A DNA stretch of 64,000 nt, taken from NCBI GenBank assembly GCA_035647615.1, contig DASRND010000036.1, positions 1 through 64,000 of the forward strand, in the 5' to 3' direction. Made by a program: the position numbers and the translations under genes. Below, in pieces: positions 34,966 through 44,044 of the stretch (position 1 is its first letter; every line of letters starts with the position of its first letter). The stretch comes from Bacteroidales bacterium (GTDB lineage: Bacteria > Bacteroidota > Bacteroidia > Bacteroidales > 4484-276). Below the pieces are notes generated by a model, which ran no database searches, had not been told where the DNA came from, and was given only the letters and a program-made list of their open reading frames with translations.

Positions 34966-36485
34966 TCAATTGTCCTTGAGGCATCGGATCGAAAAGCCGT
35001 GCGACTTACTGTAGTTGCTGCGGTACACCTGGGCGTTACTGTAGGACAGGTAGCGGTACCAGGCACGGGAAGCATCGTACCCGGACGAAGACCACCAGTA
35101 GCCGACGCTGCCCTGATAGTCGAACAACCCACTAATACTGCGGAGGCCACCGGGCAGAGCTGTAAAACCACTGCTATTGTTGCACCTTCATTAGGGCTAT
35201 TCCAATGGGACATGCCGGTTTCTTTCATTTTACCGCCTGCTACGCTTTCACCACCCAGATAATTTGTTAAGACTGCCCATTCATCATCTGTTGGTAAATG
35301 CCATCCTGAAGGACATGCGGTGGATGCTGCTTGCCAATTGTAAAGTACACCATAAGTTTGATAGTTACTGGTAGCCTTGGCTGTCGGCACACTTGTTCCC
35401 TCATAACCATAAACATAATAATGGGGTGACGCAACTGATCCACTAAACGAAGGGCTTACACTGGGCAGATAAACCAGATTTTCCTTCATCCAGCATTGAT
35501 TCCCTATTTGTACAGTTTCGTATTGCTTGCCATCTCTGTTGTCTGTAATTAATGTGAATCCACAGACGAATTCAATTGCTTTTTCTTTATATTGTGATGA
35601 GTAACTTTTATGAAAACTACAAATACGATATGAATAACTGTTATTTTTTAAATTAATTCCGTCATCGGCGAAATCATTTTGTCCCGCAATGACACTTGCA
35701 ATACTTACCCATGCTTCTGCATTCACTTTGCGATCGATTTTAAAACCATCATGGCCTGTATGGCTGTATTCCCAGGTTAATTGTACTGAAGTTACGGAGT
35801 TTGGAATAATATTAAAGTTTTCAGGTACCGGTATGGATGAATCAAAATTTTCTTCAGACCAATTTGAGGTGTATGATCCAAAAAATCCACAAACCCGGTA
35901 ATAAACCTGGGTGTTAAGGGCGAAATTATTATCTTCCACGCTGTTTCCAGTAACAGTTGTAATCAATTCCCAATTGCCGCCTTCGTATTTCCGCTCAATT
36001 ATAAAACCAACATCACCACTGTAAATTACCTGCCAGGAAAGGGTTATGGAGGTAATTGAGTTGTTAGTTATTTTTAAATTGGCTGGTACTACAAATTCAG
36101 CAGACACCGATACAGATTGTTTTATAGAGCTGTGGTCTCCTGCAAAAGCATAAATCCGATAAGAATAGGTGTATGAAGAATCGGGAATGATTTCCGTATC
36201 ATTCCAGCTTCGGACTTCTTTAGGAAACGTTTGATATGCAATCTGCCATGCTTCATCGCCTTTTTTGCGATCAAGTTTAAAGCCTTCAATGCTTTTATTG
36301 TCATAAGTCCAGTAGAGTTTTTTCTCAACTGGTGAAATGTCCTCAACTTGCAGGTTTTGAGGTGCCCAGGCAGCAGGATCAATATTGGCTTTTTCGTCCC
36401 AGGGGTTGTCGCGTTCAGGTTTTTCGCAGGAAAGCAGTAGCACCAATATTGCGAAAATGATTGGTTGAATGCCTTTAAAATTCAT
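34966..36485 (-). CDS. Fibronectin-III / FISUMP lipoprotein with a C-terminal frameshift
   Basis: Starts at 36485 (MNFKGIQPIIFAILVLLLSC; lipoprotein signal). Three or four fibronectin-III-like repeats (PANLKITNNSITSITLSW; PENFNIIPNSVTSVQLTW) precede a FISUMP domain (DNRDGKQYETVQIGNQCWMK; CPSGWHLPTDDEWAVLTNYL). Near 35176-35178 one A appears to be missing: the zero frame degenerates into AVVLQLCPVASAVLV and runs to 34890, while restoring one base gives SSGFTALPGGLRSISG, then YWWSSSGYDASRAW and FSIRCLKDN ending at 34966-34968, the normal FISUMP ending. The product is a surface lipoprotein of unknown ligand; the frameshift could be real or a sequencing error. The PEGA gene lies 42 bases upstream. 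Confidence 0.8.
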
Positions 36486-36526
36486 GGCTGCTATTTTTAG
36501 AAATGTATTCAATAGTTTAATCACAA

Positions 36527-38293
36527 TTAAAAACTTATTTGCAAACTCAGCATTGCGCCGCCATCAAGTGGCACAGCCGAAATATCCATTCTTTTCTTTG
36601 CCTTGCTTTGTTTGGAAGCATTGATGATGGTCATGATGGCGCAAAAACCACTTGCACCAAAGGCAGCATAAGAAATGATCTGATTTCGCTCCATCCGGTC
36701 GTAGAGTTTGGTTGCTTCAGTAGTAGCGGTTGGGTAGTCTTTACCGGCCTTATCGGAAGCGTAAGCGAAAAACGCACCAGTAGTGGCTGTTGCCAAAGTT
36801 GCGGTGAGCCAAATGTTTTTCCGCTTTTTGTATTTGTCAAAATCTATCTGCGCCATTACCTTCTGATCGGACACCATCGTGAAGTTGTATGTATTTTGTT
36901 GCTCGGAAACGGAGAAGGAATCCTCAAAATCGTTGTAACCGGTTCTCTTCAGCCGGATGGTGTTCTTGCCAAAGTTGGTGGTTAACTTTCTGCTTGTTGT
37001 TCCTTCGTTTTTTCCATTCAAATAAAGGCTGGCTCCGGATGGATTGCTTGTGATGGTGATCTCTTTAAAATTACTGAGGTCCTCATTCACTGTGGTGCGT
37101 TCGTTTTCTTTCACCTCCGCGGTAGTTTTTACGGTGGCATAGTTTGCCTTTTTAAGCGTAATCTCGGACGTGCCGATAATTATTTCAGGAATAATCTTCG
37201 GCGTTAGGCCGTAAGATTTTCCATCAATAAAAATTTCAGCTTCGGGCGGGTCGGAAGCTATGGAGAGGCTGCCATTGATGGGCAATATTGTAAAAGTCAA
37301 TGTTTCGGTGGCTCCGGCTTTCATATCAATTTTTCGTGTCTGGCTGTAATGCTTGTCCTTTTTTACCTCGATGGTATGCACGCCTTTGCGCAGAATATCA
37401 TCGAAAGCGCCGGATGCTTTTCGCTCTCCATCGATGTAAATATCTGCCGCAAGGTTGGTGGTGATGTGCACGTTTCCAAACACAGGATTCATTTCAAAAT
37501 TCATCGGAGTGCTTTCCCCATCCTTTATGGAAACTTCGCGGCTCGCGGGTTCGTAAAGTTCAAGCGAAAGCGAAATGGTGTGGCTGCCGCTTTTCAAAGT
37601 ATCGAAAGTATGCGGGGTAGAATAATTTGTAGGAACACCATCCAGGGATATTTTTGCGCCATCGCGCGGGCTGCTCTTAACGGAAAGTGAACCGAAGTTT
37701 GGATTAAGAATCATTTCGTGCGTTTCCGTTTCATTCACTTTTACGGTAAAGTCTCCTTCTATGGAATGAAACATCTCTTTTTCGAGGCGGTATTCGTAAT
37801 ATCCACTTGAGGTTTCCATGGTAAAAGGAGTGTAGCCCATGTACTCATCCTCAACCCAAACCTTAGCATGGGATGGATGAGATTTCAGCAGGATAAATCC
37901 GGTAGTCAGCCCCCCTACCCCATCTGCGCCATGGCGGGTTACCACCATTTGATAAACAACACCCGGTTTTATTACAACCGGAAAATTGAAGTGGTACTTT
38001 AACAAATCAGCTCCCCAAATACTCAGACGGCGCTCTCCGGGAGAAAGATAAATCCAGTATTCGCCGGATTTCTTTTCGATATCTCCCACGATGCGTACTC
38101 CGCTATCAAAATAGAGTCCGTCAAGATCAGAATTTATTTTGATCAACGAACAAGCTTTGTCGTTGGCATCGAGTCGCTGATGCTGTATTGCTGAAATATC
38201 GTTGGGAACTTCCCTGAAGCCGGATACACTCAGCGAATCGGCCAGGAGGTGGTTGGCAATAAGAAGGAAAATAAAGAGGTGGAAATATTTCAT
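36527..38293 (-). CDS. PEGA-repeat envelope protein
   Basis: 588 residues from ATG 38293 (MKYFHLFIFLLIANHLLADS; signal peptide), preferred over an ATG eight codons upstream. Five or so PEGA-type beta repeats follow (e.g. SSPRDGAKISLDGVPTNYST; SDPPEAEIFIDGKSYGLTPK; SNPSGASLYLNGKNEGTTS). Two hydrophobic helices near the C-terminus (TATLATATTGAFFAYASD; ISYAAFGASGFCAIMTII) anchor it, and a short strand-rich end follows. PEGA domains are found on surface and S-layer-associated proteins and bind unknown partners. It is transcribed with the FISUMP lipoprotein from a promoter shared in sequence with the LRR gene. Confidence 0.82.
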   Translation of the reverse strand: MKYFHLFIFLLIANHLLADSLSVSGFREVPNDISAIQHQRLDANDKACSLIKINSDLDGLYFDSGVRIVGDIEKKSGEYWIYLSPGERRLSIWGADLLKYHFNFPVVIKPGVVYQMVVTRHGADGVGGLTTGFILLKSHPSHAKVWVEDEYMGYTPFTMETSSGYYEYRLEKEMFHSIEGDFTVKVNETETHEMILNPNFGSLSVKSSPRDGAKISLDGVPTNYSTPHTFDTLKSGSHTISLSLELYEPASREVSIKDGESTPMNFEMNPVFGNVHITTNLAADIYIDGERKASGAFDDILRKGVHTIEVKKDKHYSQTRKIDMKAGATETLTFTILPINGSLSIASDPPEAEIFIDGKSYGLTPKIIPEIIIGTSEITLKKANYATVKTTAEVKENERTTVNEDLSNFKEITITSNPSGASLYLNGKNEGTTSRKLTTNFGKNTIRLKRTGYNDFEDSFSVSEQQNTYNFTMVSDQKVMAQIDFDKYKKRKNIWLTATLATATTGAFFAYASDKAGKDYPTATTEATKLYDRMERNQIISYAAFGASGFCAIMTIINASKQSKAKKRMDISAVPLDGGAMLSLQISF

Positions 38294-38319
38294 TTCACAT
38301 GGCAGATTTTCAAACAAAA

Positions 38320-38358
38320 AAAAGAGTGTGCTAAAGTAATCCTTTTATGGATTGAAAT
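38320..38358 (-). promoter_or_regulatory. Promoter-like repeat, copy 1 (PEGA gene)
   Basis: A 38-base element, nearly identical to one at 40117-40156 (one difference over 38 bases). On the minus strand it contains ATTACTTTAG, one base off the TAnnTTTG -7 box, about 40 bases upstream of the PEGA start, and the small inverted repeat AATCC/GGATT. Confidence 0.55.
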
Positions 38359-38518
38359 ATCCTATTCATAGCTATTCAAAAAAAGGACTTGCTGGGATTT
38401 ATTCACGAGTAACTTTCCCTTTGCTTTTCCTGATCATGGAAACAGGCAAAGCCTGGAAAAATAAAGCAGACGAGGTACAACCTCGTCCAAACTCTGAGAA
38501 TAAATGCGATATGAATGG

Positions 38519-40096
38519 CTATTGTTTTATAAATTTCTCCACCGTCACGATTTTCTCATTTTGAATCCGCACGAAATAAGCGCCTTGTGGCAGCGAGGTG
38601 ATGTCGATACTGGTTGTTGGTTTCGTAATGGTTTGTTGCAACACTTCCTGTCCGCTGAGGTTTATGATGGAAAGATGACTTTGTGCTGAATTTTCGGGCT
38701 GTGAAATAATGATAAGCCCTGTGGTGGGGTTGGGATAAGTGCTAAATCCCTCACCAATGGTGGTACTTTCTACTGCTGCATGTGCACAAGCCTCTATCAC
38801 TTCCTGTTGGTTATTGCAGCCAGTGAGGTTGCCCCAAATTTCGACGGTACTATTGGGACTGCCCAGGTAAGCACAAATACTTTGTACTTCACAGGTTGAT
38901 AAAGAATCATTAGCGATAATTGTTAATCCCTCTATGGAATTTGCTGCAATATTACCCAGGCCCGTTAAACTGGTCAGAACAGAGTTATCACTAATCCTAA
39001 TCGTCCCCCCGATGGAAGTGAGGTTATCCAGCGCCGCTATACTGGTCAGAACAAAGTTTTGCTCCATCCAAAGATTCCCTCCGATGGAAGTTAAACCTTC
39101 AAGCCCCGTTAAATTGGTCAGTGCATCGTTAAGGCCAATCCTAAGATTCCCCCCGATGGAAGTGAGGTTATCCAGCCCTGTTAAACTGTTGAGGGAATTG
39201 TTATAAGCAAGAAAAAGACCTCCTCCAATCGAAGTCAGGTTGTCCAGCGCCGCTATACTGGTCAGAATAGAGGTAGATCGAATAGAAATACTATTACCAA
39301 CGGAAGTCAGGTTATCCAACCCAGCTAAACTGGTCAGGGAAAGGTTAGTGTTAATATCAAGACTCCCACCAATGGAAGCGAGGTTACCCAGTGCCATTAA
39401 ACTGGTCAGGGTTTCGGTGGCACCAATATTAAGATTTCTCCCAATGGAAATCAGGTTATTCAATCCCGTTAGGCTGGTCAGTGCAGCGTTATACTCAATA
39501 GTAATATCATTCCCGACGGTTGTCAGGTTACTCAGCCCCGATAAACTGGTCAGGAGAGGGTTCCAACTAATTCTAAGTTCTCCTCCAATGGAAACCAGGT
39601 TATCCAGCCCCGATAAACTGATCAGGGCTTTGTTAACATCAATCAAAAGATAACCTCCTAAGGAAGTCAGTTTATTCAGCGCTATTAAATTGGTCAGGGC
39701 ATTATTGAAAGTAATACCAAAGTCCCCTCCAACGAAAGTTAGGTTGTCCAGCCCCGATAAACTGGTCAGGGAGTGGTTAAGATCAATATCAAGATTTTCC
39801 CCGATAGTAGTGAGGTTGTCCAGCCCAGATAAATTCATCAGGATATCGTTACGAAAAATTCTAAGAGTTTTCCCAATGGAAGTTAAAACACTTAATCCGT
39901 TAAGATTAGAAATAGCACCACTCGAATAATCTGTTATTGTAACGTCTCCCTCGATTTCCGTACATCCCGGATAATCGGTTTGGAAATTATCAATCTGTGC
40001 TTGTGTGGTGAAGGTGATACCTTGGGGCAGGCAGCCTTGGGCATTTGCGACGCTTATTGCAAATAGGGCAAACAAAAAGAAGTAGAATTTTTTCAT
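38519..40096 (-). CDS. Leucine-rich-repeat-like T9SS surface protein
   Basis: 525 residues with signal peptide MKKFYFFLFALFAISVANA. About fifteen repeats of a 24-residue unit, consensus LTSLSGLDNLTSIGGNLRI plus five variable residues, form a receptor-L/LRR-type beta solenoid. Between repeats and tail are Cys-containing segments (LSTCEVQSICAYL). The last 75 residues are a T9SS type A sorting domain (TYPNPTTGLIIIS; LPQGAYFVRIQNEKIVTVEK). Such proteins mediate adhesion or ligand binding at the cell surface. The shared repeat at 40117 is its probable promoter. The repetitive plus-strand frames across it are mirror shadows. Confidence 0.9.
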   Translation of the reverse strand: MKKFYFFLFALFAISVANAQGCLPQGITFTTQAQIDNFQTDYPGCTEIEGDVTITDYSSGAISNLNGLSVLTSIGKTLRIFRNDILMNLSGLDNLTTIGENLDIDLNHSLTSLSGLDNLTFVGGDFGITFNNALTNLIALNKLTSLGGYLLIDVNKALISLSGLDNLVSIGGELRISWNPLLTSLSGLSNLTTVGNDITIEYNAALTSLTGLNNLISIGRNLNIGATETLTSLMALGNLASIGGSLDINTNLSLTSLAGLDNLTSVGNSISIRSTSILTSIAALDNLTSIGGGLFLAYNNSLNSLTGLDNLTSIGGNLRIGLNDALTNLTGLEGLTSIGGNLWMEQNFVLTSIAALDNLTSIGGTIRISDNSVLTSLTGLGNIAANSIEGLTIIANDSLSTCEVQSICAYLGSPNSTVEIWGNLTGCNNQQEVIEACAHAAVESTTIGEGFSTYPNPTTGLIIISQPENSAQSHLSIINLSGQEVLQQTITKPTTSIDITSLPQGAYFVRIQNEKIVTVEKFIKQ

Positions 40097-40116
40097 GATT
40101 TTGATTTCTTAATAAT

Positions 40117-40156
40117 AAAAAGAGTGTACTAAAGTAATCCTTTTATGGATTGAAAT
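40117..40156 (-). promoter_or_regulatory. Promoter-like repeat, copy 2 (LRR gene)
   Basis: The second copy of the 38-base element, 20-60 bases upstream of the LRR start. Its TACTTTAG would place transcription start about 25-30 bases before the ATG. Confidence 0.55.
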
Positions 40157-40198
40157 GCCATTTAGACCTCTTTTCTCTAAGCTGATGAGGAAGTTTAT

Positions 40199-40330
40199 GA
40201 GATTCCTCTCTTCGTTTGGAATGACCACGCGCGAGTGCAAATCTGTGGTGAGCCGGGATCGGGCGCTTTGCGCCCGATCCCGGCTCACCATTTACACAAA
40301 AAGTTATGTCATTCCGACTGAAAAATTCGC
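40199..40330. repeat. MITE-like intergenic palindrome with perfect 21-bp hairpin
   Basis: A perfect 21-bp inverted repeat (40246-40266 and 40270-40290, loop TTT; arms begin TGGTGAGCCGGGATCGGG) lies between outer arms that read GAGATTCCTCTCTTCG at the left and GTCATTCCGACTGAA at the right. Such VIPNE-type sequence is a known style of short dispersed repeat in Bacteroidota genomes. No transposase is present, and short frames across it are artefacts. Confidence 0.6.
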
Positions 40331-40401
40331 GAAGGTAATTTGGAGGGAGAAATCTACAAATCGTGCTGGAGCAGGAGTTATGAAATTATGAAGCAACCAG
40401 T

Positions 40402-43400
40402 CTATGCCGTTGCAGCCAAATCTTTTACAGCTTTAAAAAGGATTTTCATCTCGGCGATTGCGGGAATTTCATAGATGCCCTCAACATCGATAAACATGTC
40501 GATGTGCTGAATCTTGAAATTCACCTTGTCGAGTACTGCCATGCAGTTGTCATCCTCAAAAATCAGGGCGTCCCAGTTTTCGGTGAGCGTGGTCAGATTG
40601 CCATCTTTTTTTAGCGTAAGCACACGGTAATTCCCCGATCCGGTAAGCAGCAATGCCTCGGGGTTGTTGTCGGTATTAAATTTCTGGTGGTTGAAATACA
40701 AGCGATATTTGTCGCGATAGGGCTCGCCGGCAGTGGGGCAAAAAGTAGTGCAGTTGCCGCACTCGTTACACCAGTCAGCGATATTGAGTACCTGAAACCT
40801 TTGCCTGATGGGAATTTTGTGATGGTATGCGACTTTAAATTTCTCACCTGCAAAAGTTACTGCAGGTATCAGCCGGTCGTCGTCGGCAACTTCAAAACCC
40901 AGCATAGCACGGTTCGGGCACACTGCCACACACACGTTGCAGATGGTATCGCATTGCAGACAACGCGCGGCTTCCTTCACGGCGCGGGGCGGCTTGAGTG
41001 TTTTGGTGATCAGCTCAAAACCTCTTCGCTCTGCAACAGGGACAATCTCAGCGTAATAAGGGTTTTCACGCTGCGACTTTTGTACTTTTAGTTTATTGAT
41101 GTCCACATCTTTGGTTTGCCTGAATAGATTGGCCGGAAGCACCACGCCTGAGTCCATTACTATTTCGTAAGCAGCGCGCCGGGCATCGCCAATCACCTGC
41201 AAGGTAGTAGCCGACGGGTCGAGCAACGAGCCTCCTGCAAATACGCGCTTCATCCGGGTGGCGTTGGAGCCTTTGCGCGGATTCAGCTTGTAGATGTCAA
41301 AAAAGTCGATGTCGGCCTCTGTGCCCAGACAGGTAATGACGGTATCAAATTCAAGAATATAAGACTGTGCGTAGTCATCTTCATAGATTTCGGCAAGCTC
41401 CAGTCCGGAAACCTGACCGGCGCGTGCAATAACACGAACCGTATCGGTGGCGTCAATCACCTCAATATTTTCGTCGGCAAGCGCATCTTTTATCGATTGA
41501 TCGATATGCATCTCCTCTGCGGGAACAGGAGATATCAAAGTAACGCTGCCTTTGTCATCTATCAGTCGCTGAGCTGCACGTGCCGCATCAGCAGCCAAAT
41601 CGTCGCTGCCCACCACAGCATAATGATTCCCTGTGAGCTGTAAGGTATTTGCGCGGATCTGCTGCAGGAAACTGATTCCGTCAACAACGCCTTCGGAATC
41701 TTCTCCCTGAATCCCCATCATCAGGGGCTTGGAAGCACCTGTGGCAATAAATATATATTGTGAACTCTCAAGGATGCGTTCAAAACGCTCGCTGTCGACG
41801 CGGGCACTGTTCAGAATTTTAACGCCGGCCGCTTTAATGCGCTCGATGTCTTTTTCGACGGCAGCCTGGTCGAGCCTGAAATCAGGTGCAACGTTACGCG
41901 CCATGCCGCCAGCTTCGGCAGCAGCCTCGTAGATTTCAACTGAAAAACCATATTTGGTAAGAAACCATGCCGCCGACAGTCCGGCCACGCCCCCACCGAT
42001 CACTGCTACCTTTATTCCGTTGGAGGGTGCGGGCATCGCGCCAAGCGCCTCTCCGGAAGTGTTTTCCGCTATAAATCGCTCGATCTCTTTCATCAACACC
42101 GGATAATCGTAATTGATGCGGGTGCATTTAAGCCGGCAGGGATCGCTGGCAAGCATGCCCGTGAGCGAAGGCAACGGGTTATCCGTTAGAAGGGTTTTGA
42201 TGGCTTTTTCGGGATCGTTGTTGGCAGCAAACCAGCAATAGCCCGGAATATTGGGATGGGTGTCGCAGGCATCCACGCAGGGAGCATGCACGCAATCGTA
42301 CAGGAATAGCGGACGCTGGTTTTTTATGCTAAGATGAGTAAGCTCTGTTTTCTTATAAGCCGGATTGTTAAGGGTACGAATCGCATAATTGCGCAGGTTT
42401 TCGAGTGCCGTTTCCTGTACGCTGTAGGCGCTTCCCGATTTGAGAATATACTCGCGTATATTTTTGGCCTGATAATTAGCGAAGGTACGGCTAAGCTCCT
42501 GGAAATATTGTGCAAGCCGCCCATAGCCACCGGGTTTCAGCAGGTCGGTGCATACCGTTATGGTGCTAAATCCATTGAGAAGTAACTGCGAAACATTGTA
42601 GCAATCAGCTCCACCTGAAAAAGAGATATTGAGCGAACCCTCGAAACGGCTTTGAAACTTTGCAGCAAGATTCACAGCAACCGGATGAAGCGCATTGCCG
42701 GTGAGATAAACATCGCTGGCAGCCTCAGGGATTTGAGTGGTAACATTGCGACAGAGCAGGCCTCCACATATTTTTATTGTCAACTCCAGCTTCATTTCGG
42801 CGGCAGTTGCCTTGATGGCATCAATCAGATCGATCGCTTCACCATACTGAACGTCTTCTTCAAAATGTTCCTCATCAATTTCTACATACAAAGCATCCTC
42901 AGCACTCACAATGGCACGCACCGAACGATAACCCAATAAGGTGGGACTAAATTTTATAACAGGATGCAGTTTTTTATCCACCATCAGGAGTTTGCAGATA
43001 TATTCGATCTCGCGTGCAGAACAATCTTTGGAGGTGTTAACCGTAAAACTGTTGGAAATCTGATCCGGTATACTTATTTGATCAATATCAGGATATATGC
43101 TTTTGATTGATTGTAACTTCTCAGTTTTTTCCACACTGCAATCAATCATCTTGTCCACAAACCATTGCATCTTCTCGCTGCGAATGTCGGCAAGTGTATT
43201 GCCCAGACTCATGTTAAAAATGGTTCCGATGGCATTTACATGCTTTTTGCGTGTAAAAAGTTTATGATTTAAAATATGAATAATGATCCAGGCATTGAGA
43301 AATTGATCGTAAGCCTGCTCAACATCCAATTCGATAGTTGTTTCACAATGATGTGCGCCCTCATAAATACTGATACTTGGCTTGATAATGCCGGTAGCCG

Positions 43401-43680
43401 GCGCAGGGGTTACTGTTTTCAATTCGATATAGCGGGCACCACACAGCCAGCCGCTTACGATATTTTGCGCCAATTGAGTATGCGGCCCCGAAGTAAGGCC
43501 AATGGGATTGTGTAATTCCTGACCATACTTTTTGGAGTACAAAACGTGATTGTGCCAGTGTTTATAAAAAAGTTTCCCAGGAATGTCAAATACTTCATTA
43601 TTCGTGTTCAGGTCGTTAAGTATTATTCCCAGCAGTTGTCCAAGCGTAGCAGGATTCATTAGAAAATGGTATTTACTCAT
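40402..43680 (-). CDS. YgfK-like iron-sulfur flavin oxidoreductase
   Basis: 1092 residues from ATG 43680. The N-terminal 400 residues resemble a dihydroorotate-dehydrogenase-type barrel (NPIGLTSGPHTQLAQNI; ISFSGGADCYNVSQLL). Next come a GltD-like [4Fe-4S] region (DCVHAPCVDACDTHPNIPGY; CRLKC), a FAD/NAD(P) Rossmann core (VAVIGGGVAGLSAAWF) and a C-terminal ferredoxin (CLQCDTICNVCVAVCP; CNECGNCTTFCP). This is the order in E. coli YgfK, linked to purine catabolism and selenate reduction. No ygfM/xdhD, ssnA or molybdenum hydroxylase is nearby, so it is an orphan here. The CAAAAATA box at 43699-43706 supports the start at 43680. Confidence 0.85.
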   Translation of the reverse strand: MSKYHFLMNPATLGQLLGIILNDLNTNNEVFDIPGKLFYKHWHNHVLYSKKYGQELHNPIGLTSGPHTQLAQNIVSGWLCGARYIELKTVTPAPATGIIKPSISIYEGAHHCETTIELDVEQAYDQFLNAWIIIHILNHKLFTRKKHVNAIGTIFNMSLGNTLADIRSEKMQWFVDKMIDCSVEKTEKLQSIKSIYPDIDQISIPDQISNSFTVNTSKDCSAREIEYICKLLMVDKKLHPVIKFSPTLLGYRSVRAIVSAEDALYVEIDEEHFEEDVQYGEAIDLIDAIKATAAEMKLELTIKICGGLLCRNVTTQIPEAASDVYLTGNALHPVAVNLAAKFQSRFEGSLNISFSGGADCYNVSQLLLNGFSTITVCTDLLKPGGYGRLAQYFQELSRTFANYQAKNIREYILKSGSAYSVQETALENLRNYAIRTLNNPAYKKTELTHLSIKNQRPLFLYDCVHAPCVDACDTHPNIPGYCWFAANNDPEKAIKTLLTDNPLPSLTGMLASDPCRLKCTRINYDYPVLMKEIERFIAENTSGEALGAMPAPSNGIKVAVIGGGVAGLSAAWFLTKYGFSVEIYEAAAEAGGMARNVAPDFRLDQAAVEKDIERIKAAGVKILNSARVDSERFERILESSQYIFIATGASKPLMMGIQGEDSEGVVDGISFLQQIRANTLQLTGNHYAVVGSDDLAADAARAAQRLIDDKGSVTLISPVPAEEMHIDQSIKDALADENIEVIDATDTVRVIARAGQVSGLELAEIYEDDYAQSYILEFDTVITCLGTEADIDFFDIYKLNPRKGSNATRMKRVFAGGSLLDPSATTLQVIGDARRAAYEIVMDSGVVLPANLFRQTKDVDINKLKVQKSQRENPYYAEIVPVAERRGFELITKTLKPPRAVKEAARCLQCDTICNVCVAVCPNRAMLGFEVADDDRLIPAVTFAGEKFKVAYHHKIPIRQRFQVLNIADWCNECGNCTTFCPTAGEPYRDKYRLYFNHQKFNTDNNPEALLLTGSGNYRVLTLKKDGNLTTLTENWDALIFEDDNCMAVLDKVNFKIQHIDMFIDVEGIYEIPAIAEMKILFKAVKDLAATA

Positions 43681-43698
43681 GAGTGATGTGGAAAAAAA

Positions 43699-43706
43699 CA
43701 AAAATA
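43699..43706 (-). promoter_or_regulatory. -7 box for YgfK-like gene
   Basis: TATTTTTG on the minus strand, 19 bases before ATG 43680; too close for the alternative start at 43701. Confidence 0.5.
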
Positions 43707-44044
43707 GAACTATTTTTTCTTCAAACGACCGATTTGGATAAAAATCTTATTCAGATGTAAATTGTAATGGATTAAAATTACAAATAGAGTTTTTTTCGAA
43801 TTATTTGAAAGTTGTGTCTTGAAATATATTTGTCATTGGCAGGCTTGTGTGTTGAAGTTTGGTTTGGATTATCACAGGTTTTATCAACGAGTAACATAAT
43901 ACCATTTCCTCGTCCCGATGCCATTTGCAGCGACTTTTAATTCTTCTCTACAAAAATGTTGTGTCTTAAATCAGCAGCATCCTGAAAAAACTTTTTACCT
44001 TTACTTCGATTTTCAAATTTAGTAACCTCAAAAGATTTAGTACA
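43707..44044. other. Divergent intergenic region
   Basis: 338 AT-rich bases between two divergent genes. TACCTTTA near 43995 is a one-mismatch -7 candidate for the plus-strand gene; nothing else is seen. Confidence 0.4.

Noticed and set aside
38934-39929. Three plus-strand frames rich in MEVRLSSPVKLVR-type repeats
   Set aside because: They mirror the 24-residue repeats of the minus-strand LRR gene and lack start signals or known domains.
38320-40156. Possible CRISPR repeats (ATTTCAATCC/GGATTGAAAT style)
   Set aside because: Only two copies, 1.8 kb apart, each directly upstream of a gene, no spacers and no cas genes; a shared promoter element fits better.
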